NCBI GenBank assembly: GCA_964020085.1
Contig: OZ026603.1
Location: 1,121,801-1,185,800, forward strand
Length of the DNA: 64,000 nt
Source of the DNA: Micromussa lordhowensis
Taxonomy: Eukaryota; Cnidaria; Anthozoa; Scleractinia; Lobophylliidae
Direction of reading: 5' to 3'
The first letter of the stretch is position 1. Every line of letters begins with the position of its first letter. The notes beneath the pieces were generated by a model, which saw only the letters and a list, made by a program, of their open reading frames with translations, searched no databases and was not told the DNA's origin. Positions 27,663 through 38,400 of the stretch are shown here, in pieces. Both the position numbers and the translations under genes were made by a program.

Positions 27663-29148
27663 GGTAGTGGTAGTGGCAGTGGTAGTGGCAGTGGCAGTGG
27701 TAGTGGCAGTGGCAGTGGCAGTGGTAGTGGTAGTGGTAGTGGTAGTGGTAGTGGTAGTGGTAGTGAACTACCACTACCACTACCACTACCACTGCCACTA
27801 CCACTACCACTACCACTACCACTACCACTACCACTACCACTACCACTACCACTACCACTACCACTACCACTACCACTACCACTACCACTACCACTACCAC
27901 TACCACTGCCACTGCCACTGCCACTGCCACTGCCACTGCCACTGCCACTGCCACTGCCACTGCCACTGCCACTGCCACTGCCACTGCCACTGCCACTGCC
28001 ACTGCCACTGCCACTGCCACTGCCACTGCCACTGCCACTGCCACTGCCACTGCCACTGCCACTGCCACTGCCACTGCCACTGCCACTGCCACTGCCACTG
28101 CCACTGCCACTGCCACTGCCACTGCCACTGCCACTGCCACTGCCACTGCCACTGCCACTGCCACTGCCACTGCCACTGCCACTGCCACTGCCACTGCCAC
28201 TGCCACTGCCACTGCCACTGCCACTGCCACTGCCACTGCCACTGCCACTGCCACTGCCACTGCCACTGCCACTGCCACTGCCACTGCCACTGCCACTGCC
28301 ACTGCCACTGCCACTGCCACTGCCACTGCCACTGCCACTGCCACTGCCACTGCCACTGCCACTGCCACTGCCACTGCCACTGCCACTGCCACTGCCACTG
28401 CCACTGCCACTGCCACTGCCACTGCCACTGCCACTGCCACTGCCACTGCCACTGCCACTGCCACTGCCACTGCCACTGCCACTGCCACTGCCACTGCCAC
28501 TGCCACTGCCACTGCCACTGCCACTGCCACTGCCACTGCCACTGCCACTGCCACTACCACTACCACTGCCACTGCCACTGCCACTGCCACTGCCACTACC
28601 ACTGCCACTGCCACCTAACACTACCACTACCACTACCACTGCCACTGCCACTGCCACTGCCACTACCACTATCACTACCACTATCACTGCCATTGCCACT
28701 GCCACTGCCACTGCCACTGCCACTGCCACTGCCACTGCCACTGCCACTGCCACTGCCACTGCCACTGCCACTGCCACTGCCACTGCCACTAACACTACCA
28801 CTACCACTACCACTGCCACTGCCACTGCCACTGCCACTGCCACTGCCACTGCCACTGCCACTGCCACTGCCACTACCACTACCACTATCACTGCCACTGC
28901 CACTGCCACTGCCACTACCACTGCCACTACCACCACCACTACTATACCACTACCACTGCCACTACCACTGCCACTCCCACTACCACTACCACTAGTGGCA
29001 GTGGCAGTGGCAGTGGTAGTGGTAGTGGTAGTGGTAGTGGTAGTGGTAGTGGTAGTGGTAGTGGCAGTGGCAGTGGCAGTGGCAGTGGCAGTGGTAGTGG
29101 TAGTGGCAGTGGTAGTGGCAGTGGTAGTGGCAGTGGCAGTGGCAGCTG
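27662..29148. repeat. Hexanucleotide satellite (CCACTG/CCACTA)n with orientation switches
   Basis: About 1.5 kb of hexamers: (GTGGTA/GTGGCA)n at 27665-27765, then (CCACTA) and (CCACTG)n from about 27770 to 28990, then (GTGGCA/GTGGTA)n to 29148. The switches at about 27765 and 28993 are inverted junctions able to fold back. Long frames in all phases (for example GS, AV, LP or CH dipeptide runs) are artefacts of the repeat. Confidence 0.95.
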
Positions 29149-29342
<194 letters not shown>

Positions 29343-29578
29343 GTAATTATGTGTCAAAGCCACATAGCTGGCAAAAATATTAATCCCCTACTAATTTTGG
29401 GACACAGACTAAATAGATAATAAAAAAGACAATTAAAACTATTTCAAAACTATGTAAAATATCAAATAGTGTTATAAAAAATCTCGCTCTTAACATATTA
29501 ACCTAAAAATCAAATAATAACTAGGCTTATAATATATGTGAATCGCAATCGCTAAAAATCTGATATTATGTACTTATT

Positions 29579-29710
29579 GACTGAGTGAGAGGGCCGGACG
29601 GGAAATATATTTGGCTCGAGGTCAGGACGTACGGACCGAGCGCAGCGAGGATCCGTGCGTCCTGACAGAGAGCCAAATATTTTCCTGTCCGGCCCGACCT
29701 CACGGAGTCA
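29579..29710. mobile_element. Palindromic foldback element
   Basis: GGGCCGGACGGGAAATAT and AGGTCAGGACGTACGGA on the left are mirrored by TCCGTGCGTCCTGAC and GAGAGCCAAATATTTTCCTG toward the right, leaving a short CGAGCGCAGCGAGG loop. It is a hairpin-forming non-autonomous element or transposon end. GGGCCGTACG words recur between 29960 and 30085. Confidence 0.65.
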
Positions 29711-29722
29711 ACAAGCATTTTA

Positions 29723-29914
29723 TCATATGACCACTTTTTTTTCATTTTCATTCTTTGGTGTAACGAGGCCGCGCGCGGCAGCATTGCTTCGTTTCGAGAG
29801 TAGTGACTCTCTTTCTGTTGCTTCACTGCAGTGAGCAGGTAATTGCAGCATTTCGGCGTCCGAAAGCTCACCGGGATAATAGAACTCACTGTCGGAATGT
29901 TCGCTTTCACTCAT
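29723..29914 (-). CDS. Possible first-exon fragment of an acidic protein (63 aa)
   Basis: An ATG at 29914 opens MSESEHSDSEFYYPGELSD, an acidic Ser-rich N-terminus of the sort seen in transposon-derived recombinase genes, then becomes unremarkable and stops at 29723. It adjoins the foldback and may be the start of a transposon ORF. The call is weak. Confidence 0.2.
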   Translation of the reverse strand: MSESEHSDSEFYYPGELSDAEMLQLPAHCSEATERESLLSKRSNAAARGLVTPKNENEKKVVI

Positions 29915-30116
29915 TTTCAGGGAAACACTTTTTAGCAACAAAATTGTTTCGCATTGTTTTTGCCGGGGCCGTACGCATTTCTAGTAGGGCCGTACGCGTC
30001 TTTCCGGCCCTATCACTTTGACGCGTACGGGACCTTTATTCTTATGGTTTTCCAAGGAAATTGCTCGCGGGGCCGTACGGGTCATATGATAAATAAAGTT
30101 ATTCATTAACTATTGA

Positions 30117-30420
30117 GGTGTGGCATGTGACCTGGAAAAGCTATATTTGAAGTCACACTCAATATCACAGTGCCAAGTCCTTTATCGTGTTACCAAAACT
30201 GTTCCACAAAGTTGTTGTTTCGTTACGTTTTAATCCTTTTCAAGGTATAAGCCCCTTTAACCTTGGATATTTAAAAATTTAGCTTTATTTTTACCGATTT
30301 CTTTCTTTGCCTTTGGCTTTCACTGATAGACTGAGTAAATCAATCTGCCCGACGCTCGCCTGATGGAGTGGGAAATCCATTTAGGCTTTTCATATGAATT
30401 CGAATGCAACCATAAATATT
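30117..30420. other. No gene recognised
   Basis: A/T-rich sequence without a sustained frame or clear repeat structure, between the GGGCCGTACG-rich tract and the LINE 3-prime tail. Confidence 0.4.
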
Positions 30421-31167
30421 ACATACATACACATACATACTTTATTGAACCTCTCCAATGGGGCTTTTCAGGAACAATAATTATAAAGTAATAATTTACA
30501 ATTATTTAAATTATTTATAATATTAAAAAAGTTAAAAAACAACTAACTCATCACTATATCAATTTCATAACTACACATCATATAATCAATTACATCCTAA
30601 AAATCCCTTAGAAGTTTTCTCCTTAAACGTTAAAAATTGATTCGTTACTAGAAAGTTTTAAAATCGATTCCAAGGAATTCCAGATGCTGACAGCTCGGTA
30701 ACAAAAAGTTCAGTCTGTCCAGAAGCAGTTTTAAAAAGAACTCCTGGTTGTGTATCTATTTACATCACAACGTTTGGTGAAAAAGTGCTTAGGAATTCAG
30801 GGGCGCGACCATACATACATTTAAAAGCCAAGATAGCATTTCGATAGGAAAGCTGACTGGATACTGGAAGCCACCTAGGGCATTTTAGTTCAGGCGTAAC
30901 ATGATCATATTTCCGAATTTCACTTACTATTCTACACGCAAAGTTTTGTACCGATTGTAGTTTGTCAATATTTGACTTCGAGCAATTGGCCCACACGTTT
31001 GAACAATAAAACAATTTGCTAAAGACTGAGGTATTCATAACTATGAGAAGGGTCCTTCTGTCAAATGCATGTTGGACGCGGTTAATCTGCCCGAGAGAAG
31101 ACATGCATGACGAAACAGTTTTGATAATGTGGTTGTCGTACGATAAGTGAGGGTATAATACAACTCC

Positions 31168-31403
31168 CTGGGGCCCGTTTCTCGAAGGTCCCGAAAAGTT
31201 TTCGCACCCAGAAAGCCGGAGCAAAATCTGGAAGCTTATGATTACAGAGCTGTTTTATTATTCACGTATTCTAATATAAACAGAGGTTCTATTCACACAA
31301 GAAGTTTCAGGCGTATAGACTTGTCCGTTTTAAGATACAGATGAACTAAAAATGGTTTTAGGGGCCCGAAAAGTTTCCAGGGCTTTCGAGAAACGGGCCC
31401 CAG
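31168..31403. mobile_element. MITE with CTGGGGCCCGTTTCTCGA termini
   Basis: The ends CTGGGGCCCGTTTCTCGAAG and TTTCGAGAAACGGGCCCCAG are inverted repeats, extended inward by CCCGAAAAGTTT-type words. It interrupts the LINE reverse-transcriptase frame. Confidence 0.75.
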
Positions 31404-31404
31404 G

Positions 31405-31645
31405 GCGGGGTTGTTCAAAAGCCGGTTAACGCTAACCCAGGATTAAAAGCTAACCGAAGTATTAATTTTTCTTGTATACAAATGTTTTTCGCTTCCTATT
31501 TTTTGTTTAGTTTGAGATTTCAAATTCAAAAGGGAAGGCCAAAAAATATAAACAGAAAACCTCTCCGAAAAGTTGCAAACCTGAAATCAAAATTCTCGCT
31601 AACCCTGGGCCAGCTTAATCGGGCTTTGAACAACCCGATCCTGGT
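31405..31645. mobile_element. MITE, family A (second copy)
   Basis: It has the same inverted ends (GGGGTTGTTCAAAAGCCGG, CGGGCTTTGAACAACCCG) and interior as the unit at 1053-1437. It lies directly beside the previous MITE inside the LINE, so the insertions are later than the LINE. Confidence 0.75.
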
Positions 31646-31830
31646 CCTTTGCAGTTTTACCAGGTAATAAGTCCTTCCCCAGTAAAGATAGGGTGATATC
31701 TTGAAGTTTGGGTAGCATTTTTCTGGTACCAAACACCATAACTTTGGATTTATCGCGGGATTTAGCAGTAAATAGTTTCTGAAACACCAGTTGCACACTT
31801 TACGTAAATCTCCATTCATTTCCGCCACAG

Positions 31831-32309
31831 CAATGTCTTCGTTCTGAAGCTTAAAGGAGATTTGAAGCTTTGTATCATCTACGTTTCCTAGTTCCTGTAC
31901 GGCTTCGCGAAATATCGAGGCCTAGGAACTAGGCAATCATCTACGTAGCTATGCGAAATGCATTTCTTTGGAACAGCGGGAAGATCGTTTACATAGATGC
32001 TAGATGGATGCTAAGTAAAGTAGTTAGAAGTTACTAGATGCTAAGTAAAGTAGTTAGATGCTCAAAGTAGTTACAGTCTGTTTACTCGTTTCTGCGCCGT
32101 CGCGCCAGTGAACCACTTGTTTAGCGAGAGACTGGAGACAAGTCCACACTATTACCCACAATGCTTTGAAAAGTATACTCACGTGTTTGAGATGAAAACG
32201 AGGCTGATTTCAGCCCGCCATCTTGAATTTCAATTCGCCCTTCCGTTGAAATAATATGTGTTAGTTTTCCCCTTTCTTTACCTTACCTTTACGAAATTTT
32301 GTCGCCCTC
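31831..32309 (+). promoter_or_regulatory. Presumed PCF11 promoter/5-prime UTR region
   Basis: This stretch is upstream of the PCF11 start codon. It contains CCGCCATCTTGAATTTC (about 32217), whose reverse complement is a good YY1-type site (AAGATGGCGG), common near animal housekeeping transcription starts. No TATA box is evident. A short direct repeat of GATGCTAAGTAAAGTAGTTAG lies at about 32003-32060. Confidence 0.4.
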
Positions 32310-32471
32310 ATGGAATCTGGAGAAGGAGCTATTTGTGAGGAGTACGAATCGTCTCTCGAAGACTTAACATTCAATTCTAAACCACTCATAAATGTGCTTA
32401 CAATGTTGGCGGAAGAAAACAGTCAGTTTGCTTCAAGTATCACAAAGCTTATTGCAAATCGTATCTACCAG
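32310..32471 (+). CDS. PCF11: PCF11 exon 1 (start of CID)
   Basis: It encodes 54 residues from the initiator Met, including YESSLEDLTFNSKPLINVLT, the first helices of the CTD-interaction domain. The donor is CAG|GTGTGT, phase 0. Confidence 0.92.
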
Positions 32472-35400
32472 GTGTGTATAATTTCAACGACTTACTTTCC
32501 TCGTCCATGCTAAATGATCAACCAATCGATTGTCCACAAAACGGCTATACGTTAAAATTGATAGCATTAATTTGGTGAACAGGAGTTACCTTTCGTGAAT
32601 TTGTATTTAGTGTTTAATAGGGTTGTTTAACCTGTTTAACTAAATCTCCTGTGGACGGTTGCTCACTTTCCATACGTGCCGACTTTTAAGGAAAGTACAA
32701 CGTCTTGACAGTTTATTTCGTTAACAATATCGAAAACGAAGCTACAATTCACGTAGCATTCAGCATTTGCTAACAGCAAATTTAGTGGAACTCCGAGGCA
32801 CCAGCACCAGCACTGTGTGACGGGATGGGCAACCTTTGTCATGTTAAAATGTAAATGCAACAAAGTTTGTATTTCTGTTGAGTTCTGGTAGAAATCTACT
32901 AGTGTTCTATCATGAATGTGGTTCTCTGACGGGCTACGCTCCTCGCTATCTATTCTGTTGCAGATAGTGAGTACGGTAGCCTAGCAGTTACAGGGCTGCA
33001 ATTAACAGTTGGTCATCGGACATTGGCCGACAAAAATTTGCTTGTGTCTGATAAAATCCTAACTGTGCTTGGACATGAAGAATTGGGCCGTTTCTGCTTT
33101 TATATTTGAAAGATGTAAACATTCAAAACAGTTAATTTCAGATAAAGTTTTGGACGACTAGTAGATTTGTACTACCGGTAAAACAGTAATTGTGTGTAAT
33201 TTTCCCCACGTTTTGAAGTAACAATTAGATTATTCACTCTCAATTTCTGTATGTGATAGTTGACTCGGGCTGCACCCTTGTCAACTACCTCGTGATGGAA
33301 TTTTTGAGCCCATAATCTATTGATGTTAATTAGAAACATGGGGGAAAATAGAAAGTATTCAACACACGACTTTTAGTGCATGCTTTAGAGCTCAGCGTTG
33401 TGACTGCTGGGTTGCCAGTGCGACCAGATTTTTTCCACTGGTGACTAACTCTTCAGACTTGGTCACCAATTTATGAGTAGAATGAATGTCGAATTGTCGA
33501 ATGCCAAACTATACTTGCTGTTGTCACCCATATAGCCTTTGGAACAGTGTTTTTCTTGTGAAATTTGCCGTGAAATCGAAATCGATTATTATTGTTACAT
33601 GCACATTAGCAGGACTTGTTATCAGTAATTGTCAAAATATGGATATGACTGATGTACAATTGTTAATTTCTTCTTCCGATACATTGCAGATCAAATTAGA
33701 CAGCATATAAAATTTGTAATTGTTTTTATACATCCCTGGCTGTCAAGGCTGATTTAAACACTCTCATTTTTCGGGTCACACAAAAGATTTAATAATCGAA
33801 AAAAGTTTTTGTTGATAAAGGAAATCTGTAGCAGGTTAGTCTGACATGTAAAATTTTAAGAAATCTGCCCTGCATTTGATGTTCCCATGGTAACCAAAGA
33901 GATTTGATAAATTCACGGGTGCAGTCACTATGCATCAATGAACAAGTTAGCCTGCCTATGATGTAAAATTTGTTAACTTTCTTTAGTGCCAGTTTATGAA
34001 AAAAAAAACATGAATCAATGCAACATGGAAGCTTTTTATAAATAAAACAAAAAAATAATTTCATCTAGCCATTTTCCCTGTTACTTTAGAAAAAAAGAAT
34101 GAAAGATTTAGAAAAAAGATGAAAGTTGTAAATAAAAAAGACAACGAAAACAAGCCAATTATTTTGAGATCAGTTGTATTTCAACTGTGTTAAATTAGTG
34201 CCCACTGCATGTTCAAATTAATTCTTCACGCTAAAGCAAAAGCTTGAGATTTTGTCGACGACTTTTGCAGTCATTTTATTGTCTGTGGCTACACCAATCG
34301 TTCTAACAGTTCAATTCAACTTCAAAGTAATACTGTATATTACCATTCAAAACTCACTTGAAATTGCACCGATCGTCATGTTTTTGCGGTGTTGAAGGAA
34401 GGAACAATTATTCACCAGAAAGATTTGAGGACTCTGTACACCTTGATCTTCCATTCTGAGGCCACCTAAACATTGATTTGTGTCTTTTTCTTCTTATTTT
34501 AAGTCCCAAAGAAATAATTTCTCCGTTTTAGGAATGAAAATAAGACCTTTGAAATTTGTAGATTTGGCCCGCAACGCACCATGATTACCTTCACTTTTCG
34601 AGCGCATAATTTTAAGACAAGGACCCCTAAAAACTTCTAAAAATATGCTCAGATAGTCCATTCTCATTGGTTTATTTGTCCTTAACAACAATAGAACAAT
34701 AGGAGAACCAAAACGTCTTCAGGGAGGGTAGGAAAGTTAATTTTCCCCACCTGTTTTTTTATCGCCGGTTACGGCCTGCTCAGGTGCCAATGGTTTAATC
34801 ACCTTTTCCAAAATAGGGTCACCAAAATACTTGTGCTGGGGACCAAATCTGAAAACTTAGGGGCCAGCTGACCCCAACTTTTTTTCCTGAAAGTCAAGCC
34901 CTGTAACATAGTATTTCTGTTGCCTGACAGGTTCCACAGCAATCCAAACTGCCATCCCTTTATCTGCTGGACTCCATTGTGAAGAATGTTGGAGGAGAGT
35001 ACCTCCATCTTGTTGCACAAATCATGGAAAAGACTTTCACTTGTGTATTTGAAAAGGTATTTGCTTGTTGCATATTTTGAGGATACCACAATCATGAAGT
35101 AAGCTCTATTGTTAGCCGGGTTTAAGGTGGTTTTCTCACAAACCACATTTTTTCTTGAAAGTACATATACATGTAAGATGTAGTTTAACCTGAAACTTCT
35201 AAAGATCAAAATTATGTCAAACTATGTTCCAGAGTTATTGCTTTATTCAAGCTAGTTGTATCTACAATAAATTATTGATCGTGATTGGTTCTCCATGTGT
35301 ATTTGTCACATACAGTACCGCTCAGAAATAAGCGAACTTCGCATACGCAGTCTATACGCGCATACGCGTATGACAATACGCGTATACGTGTATGACTATA

Positions 35401-38400
35401 CGCGTATACGCGTATGCCTATACGCGTATACGTATTTCTTTGTTATTCACCTCTAACTGTTCCTTTTGTGAAGTATTGTTGGACGAAACAATAAATAGCT
35501 TTGTTAGGAAAACTTAAAAAGCGAGAGCCGTTCGATTACAGCCAAATTTGCATATTGTAAAAACATCTTCAATGAAGCTATCGTATTTCCAATCTAGTTC
35601 GCTTTGAAGATTTACCAATTAGCCACCGGTCGAGTAATTGTCACTGCCTACTTGCAACGACTGCTTGGTTTTCTCCCTGTTTAGGAAAAGAGTATAATCC
35701 GCTAAGCATACATTTCATTTTACCGCGAAGTTCACGGGAGACACTCCGATAAAGTCTAGCAATGCCATGTAAGTAGTGGTTGTTTACCATTTACCAAAAA
35801 ATTCCGGAAATTTCGGTTGGGATGTAAATGGTTAGACCGTTTTGGTTTGCCCAAACGGAAATTTTCCAAAATAAACGGAACGTCTCGAGAGGTAGTCCAA
35901 AATTCCCAAACGGAGTATCCGAACAGAAAATGTGCTTACCATTTGCCATTCGAAACCAGTTCCAGGCCATACGCCAATTTTTTGATCTCCGTCACGTGAG
36001 ATGCGTCAACATGGCTGCTGCGGAGAGTACTAGTTCTGTTTACCAGTGTGCAAGCTCGTCTTCCTCATGATCGAGAAGTAGTTCCTCGTCAATTGAGGCA
36101 TCTAGAGCCTCGCTCAATAAGACGAGCTCAGCCGCCATTTTGAAGATGTCCAAACTCATCCTAGGCTCTTTCGGTAAGTTGGGTCTGTTGTTCAAATGGT
36201 ACACACCACCCCAAACGGAAATTTCCAATATGGGAATTTTGCTTTCCATTTGCACAAACCATCGACCAACCGGTTTCTCCATGTAAATGGTAAACAACCA
36301 GTGTCACAGTGGAAAAGCCGCGTCACGGTCTTTTAATTGCTTTAAGAGCAAGCAATATATCGATGCAAAATGTTGTGTTTGGACAATAAGCTTTCTCCCA
36401 ACCCAAGGAGTTTTGGTTCAGAAAGAAATGGTTCATTCATGGAACACGTTCGCGACACATTCGCCGGCTACTATTCCTGCTAAATATAGCGCGAGTTTGT
36501 AAACAACACGTCACTTGCTTTCAGTTTAAAAAGCGTTGTTTTCACATCTAAGTTCGTAGCTTTAACAAGAAAATCACTAAGTATTGTGAAGTAATTCGAC
36601 TAAAGTTTTCATTCACGGTAAACAGAAATTAACTAGTTTTCAATATGAAGTTTTCATCATTCATCTTTCGGCATGCGTCGGCGAGTCGCTTGCTAATTGT
36701 CTATCAACTTTACATGTACATGTAAGCGTCACAGCAAGTACTGAAAATAATGATATCTCTGGTTCTATTTGGCATAAATCGGCGATTTAAACGGTGAAAT
36801 GATCTCTATCCGCAGAAACGATGTTTCATTGAAGTTTTTATGATGCGCCGCGAACAGGTATTAACTTTTTTGCAATATAAAGTTTTCATCTTTCAGCACG
36901 AGTCGGCCAGGCGCTTGCTAATTGTTTATCTATTTTAAGCGTCACGGTAAGTAGTGAAAATAATACGGTGGCCCATATATGCAATGCACAAATAAAAATT
37001 TCAGTGCATATATATTGATCTGAACACATTACGGACATGTTTTTGAGTGCACAAATATATATTTTCAGTGCACAAATATGTTTTTCAGTGCACAAGTAAG
37101 TTTCCCAGTGTAAAAATATATTTTTCAGTGCACAAATATGTTTTCCAGTGCAGAAATAAGTTTCCCAGTGCACAAATATATTTCCCAGTGCAGAAATATA
37201 TTTTTCAGTGCACAAATATATTTTCCAGTGCACAAATATATTCTCCAGTGCACAAATATATTTTCCAGTACACGAATATGTTCCAATGCACAAATAAATT
37301 TCCCAGTGCACAAATAAATTCCCTAGTGCACAAATAAGTTTCCCAGTGCACAAAATTATTCCTGGCACCTAATGGGCTAAAAATGGTTGAAAGACCCCGG
37401 GACTAGAGTTTGCTGCGCTTTTCGTTATAAGAAATCAGTTTTGGTCGCAAATAGAAGCCATCTCTGATCGATCAAGCATGTTTTGCCGGAATTGCGGCAG
37501 AGGTTTGGAATCTTCAATTGGTTTTTGCCCAAATTGCGGAGCAAAAGTTGAAGCGGAGACATCTTTATCCGCTAGGGATAACATTGTTGGCGGTGCCTCA
37601 CTCACGAACCAGACGAGCTGCAAGCGATTACCACCTTCGGAGCCAGCAGCTCCTGCAGCAATCCCTACGTTCAAGCGGTTTCCTCAGTGTTTAAAAAGTG
37701 TCGACGGACCTCACGACTCCTGCAGTTCGCAAGGAAAAGATTGTTTCGCCTTTATAGCTTAGCTTTGACAAGAATGTCATTCAGGGATTTTCCTTTGCGA
37801 GTGTAAAATGAGGTGACTAGCCTACATGACTCCTACGGTTCGTGACATTTGTACATTTGCCGTTCTCTGTTCGATCTCTCGACCTTTTTGTTGCTTCACT
37901 CGTGTTTATGAAGGGCACTTCACGTTGTGTTTTCAAGAGGAATTTTTAGTAGAGCTGAGCTGTTAGACTGTGCTATAGCAAATTTAGGTCATTGGTGTGC
38001 ATAGTTTCCGCTGTTATCGGCATGTCGCTTTCAGTGCAGAGTTTGACAGCTCTGTAATTTGCCATGTGTTTATACATTGCTTAGGCTCATCTCTAATGCA
38101 AGATATGTCTCTAAGAATATGCTTTCGAGGGACAAAATATGAAATTTACCATGAACATGTTGCTTACTTGCATCATATAGTGTGACGCCGGTCCCGGCTG
38201 TTTGATTAAAACTGCATGCAAGTACAGTATGTAGATTCTTATCACGGATATCATATTTGTCCTCTTTATACGTTTTTCTTCGGAGACGCCGTAGCTTTAC
38301 TTCGAGAAAGCTATACGTTTGTCTAGAGTCGTTATTATGTTTCTTGCATATATCTGATCGAGCTTATGTTTCTCGCGCTCGATGTTTAGGTTTAGGTTTT

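Larger units (their letters stand above)
30421..31830 (-). pseudogene. LINE (CR1/L2-like) reverse-transcriptase fragment, interrupted by two MITEs
   Basis: The minus-strand frame at 30760-31160 reads YPHLSYDNHIIKTVSSCMSS, SKLFYCSNVWANCSKSNIDK and WLPVSSQLSYRNAILAFKCM, the typical C-terminal region of LINE ORF2. The upstream part (DLRKVCNWCFRNYLLLNP) lies at 31650-31830 beyond two MITEs. The 3-prime tail at 30423-30442 is ACATACATAC repeats on the plus strand. Frameshifts and the insertions show it is dead. Confidence 0.8.

Noticed and set aside
36886..37368. ORFs with ALGNIFVHW-type repeats, and their mirror at 39165-39466
   Set aside because: They are readings of the GTGCAC minisatellite in the foldback arms; all frames are open because unit lengths are variable and stop-poor.
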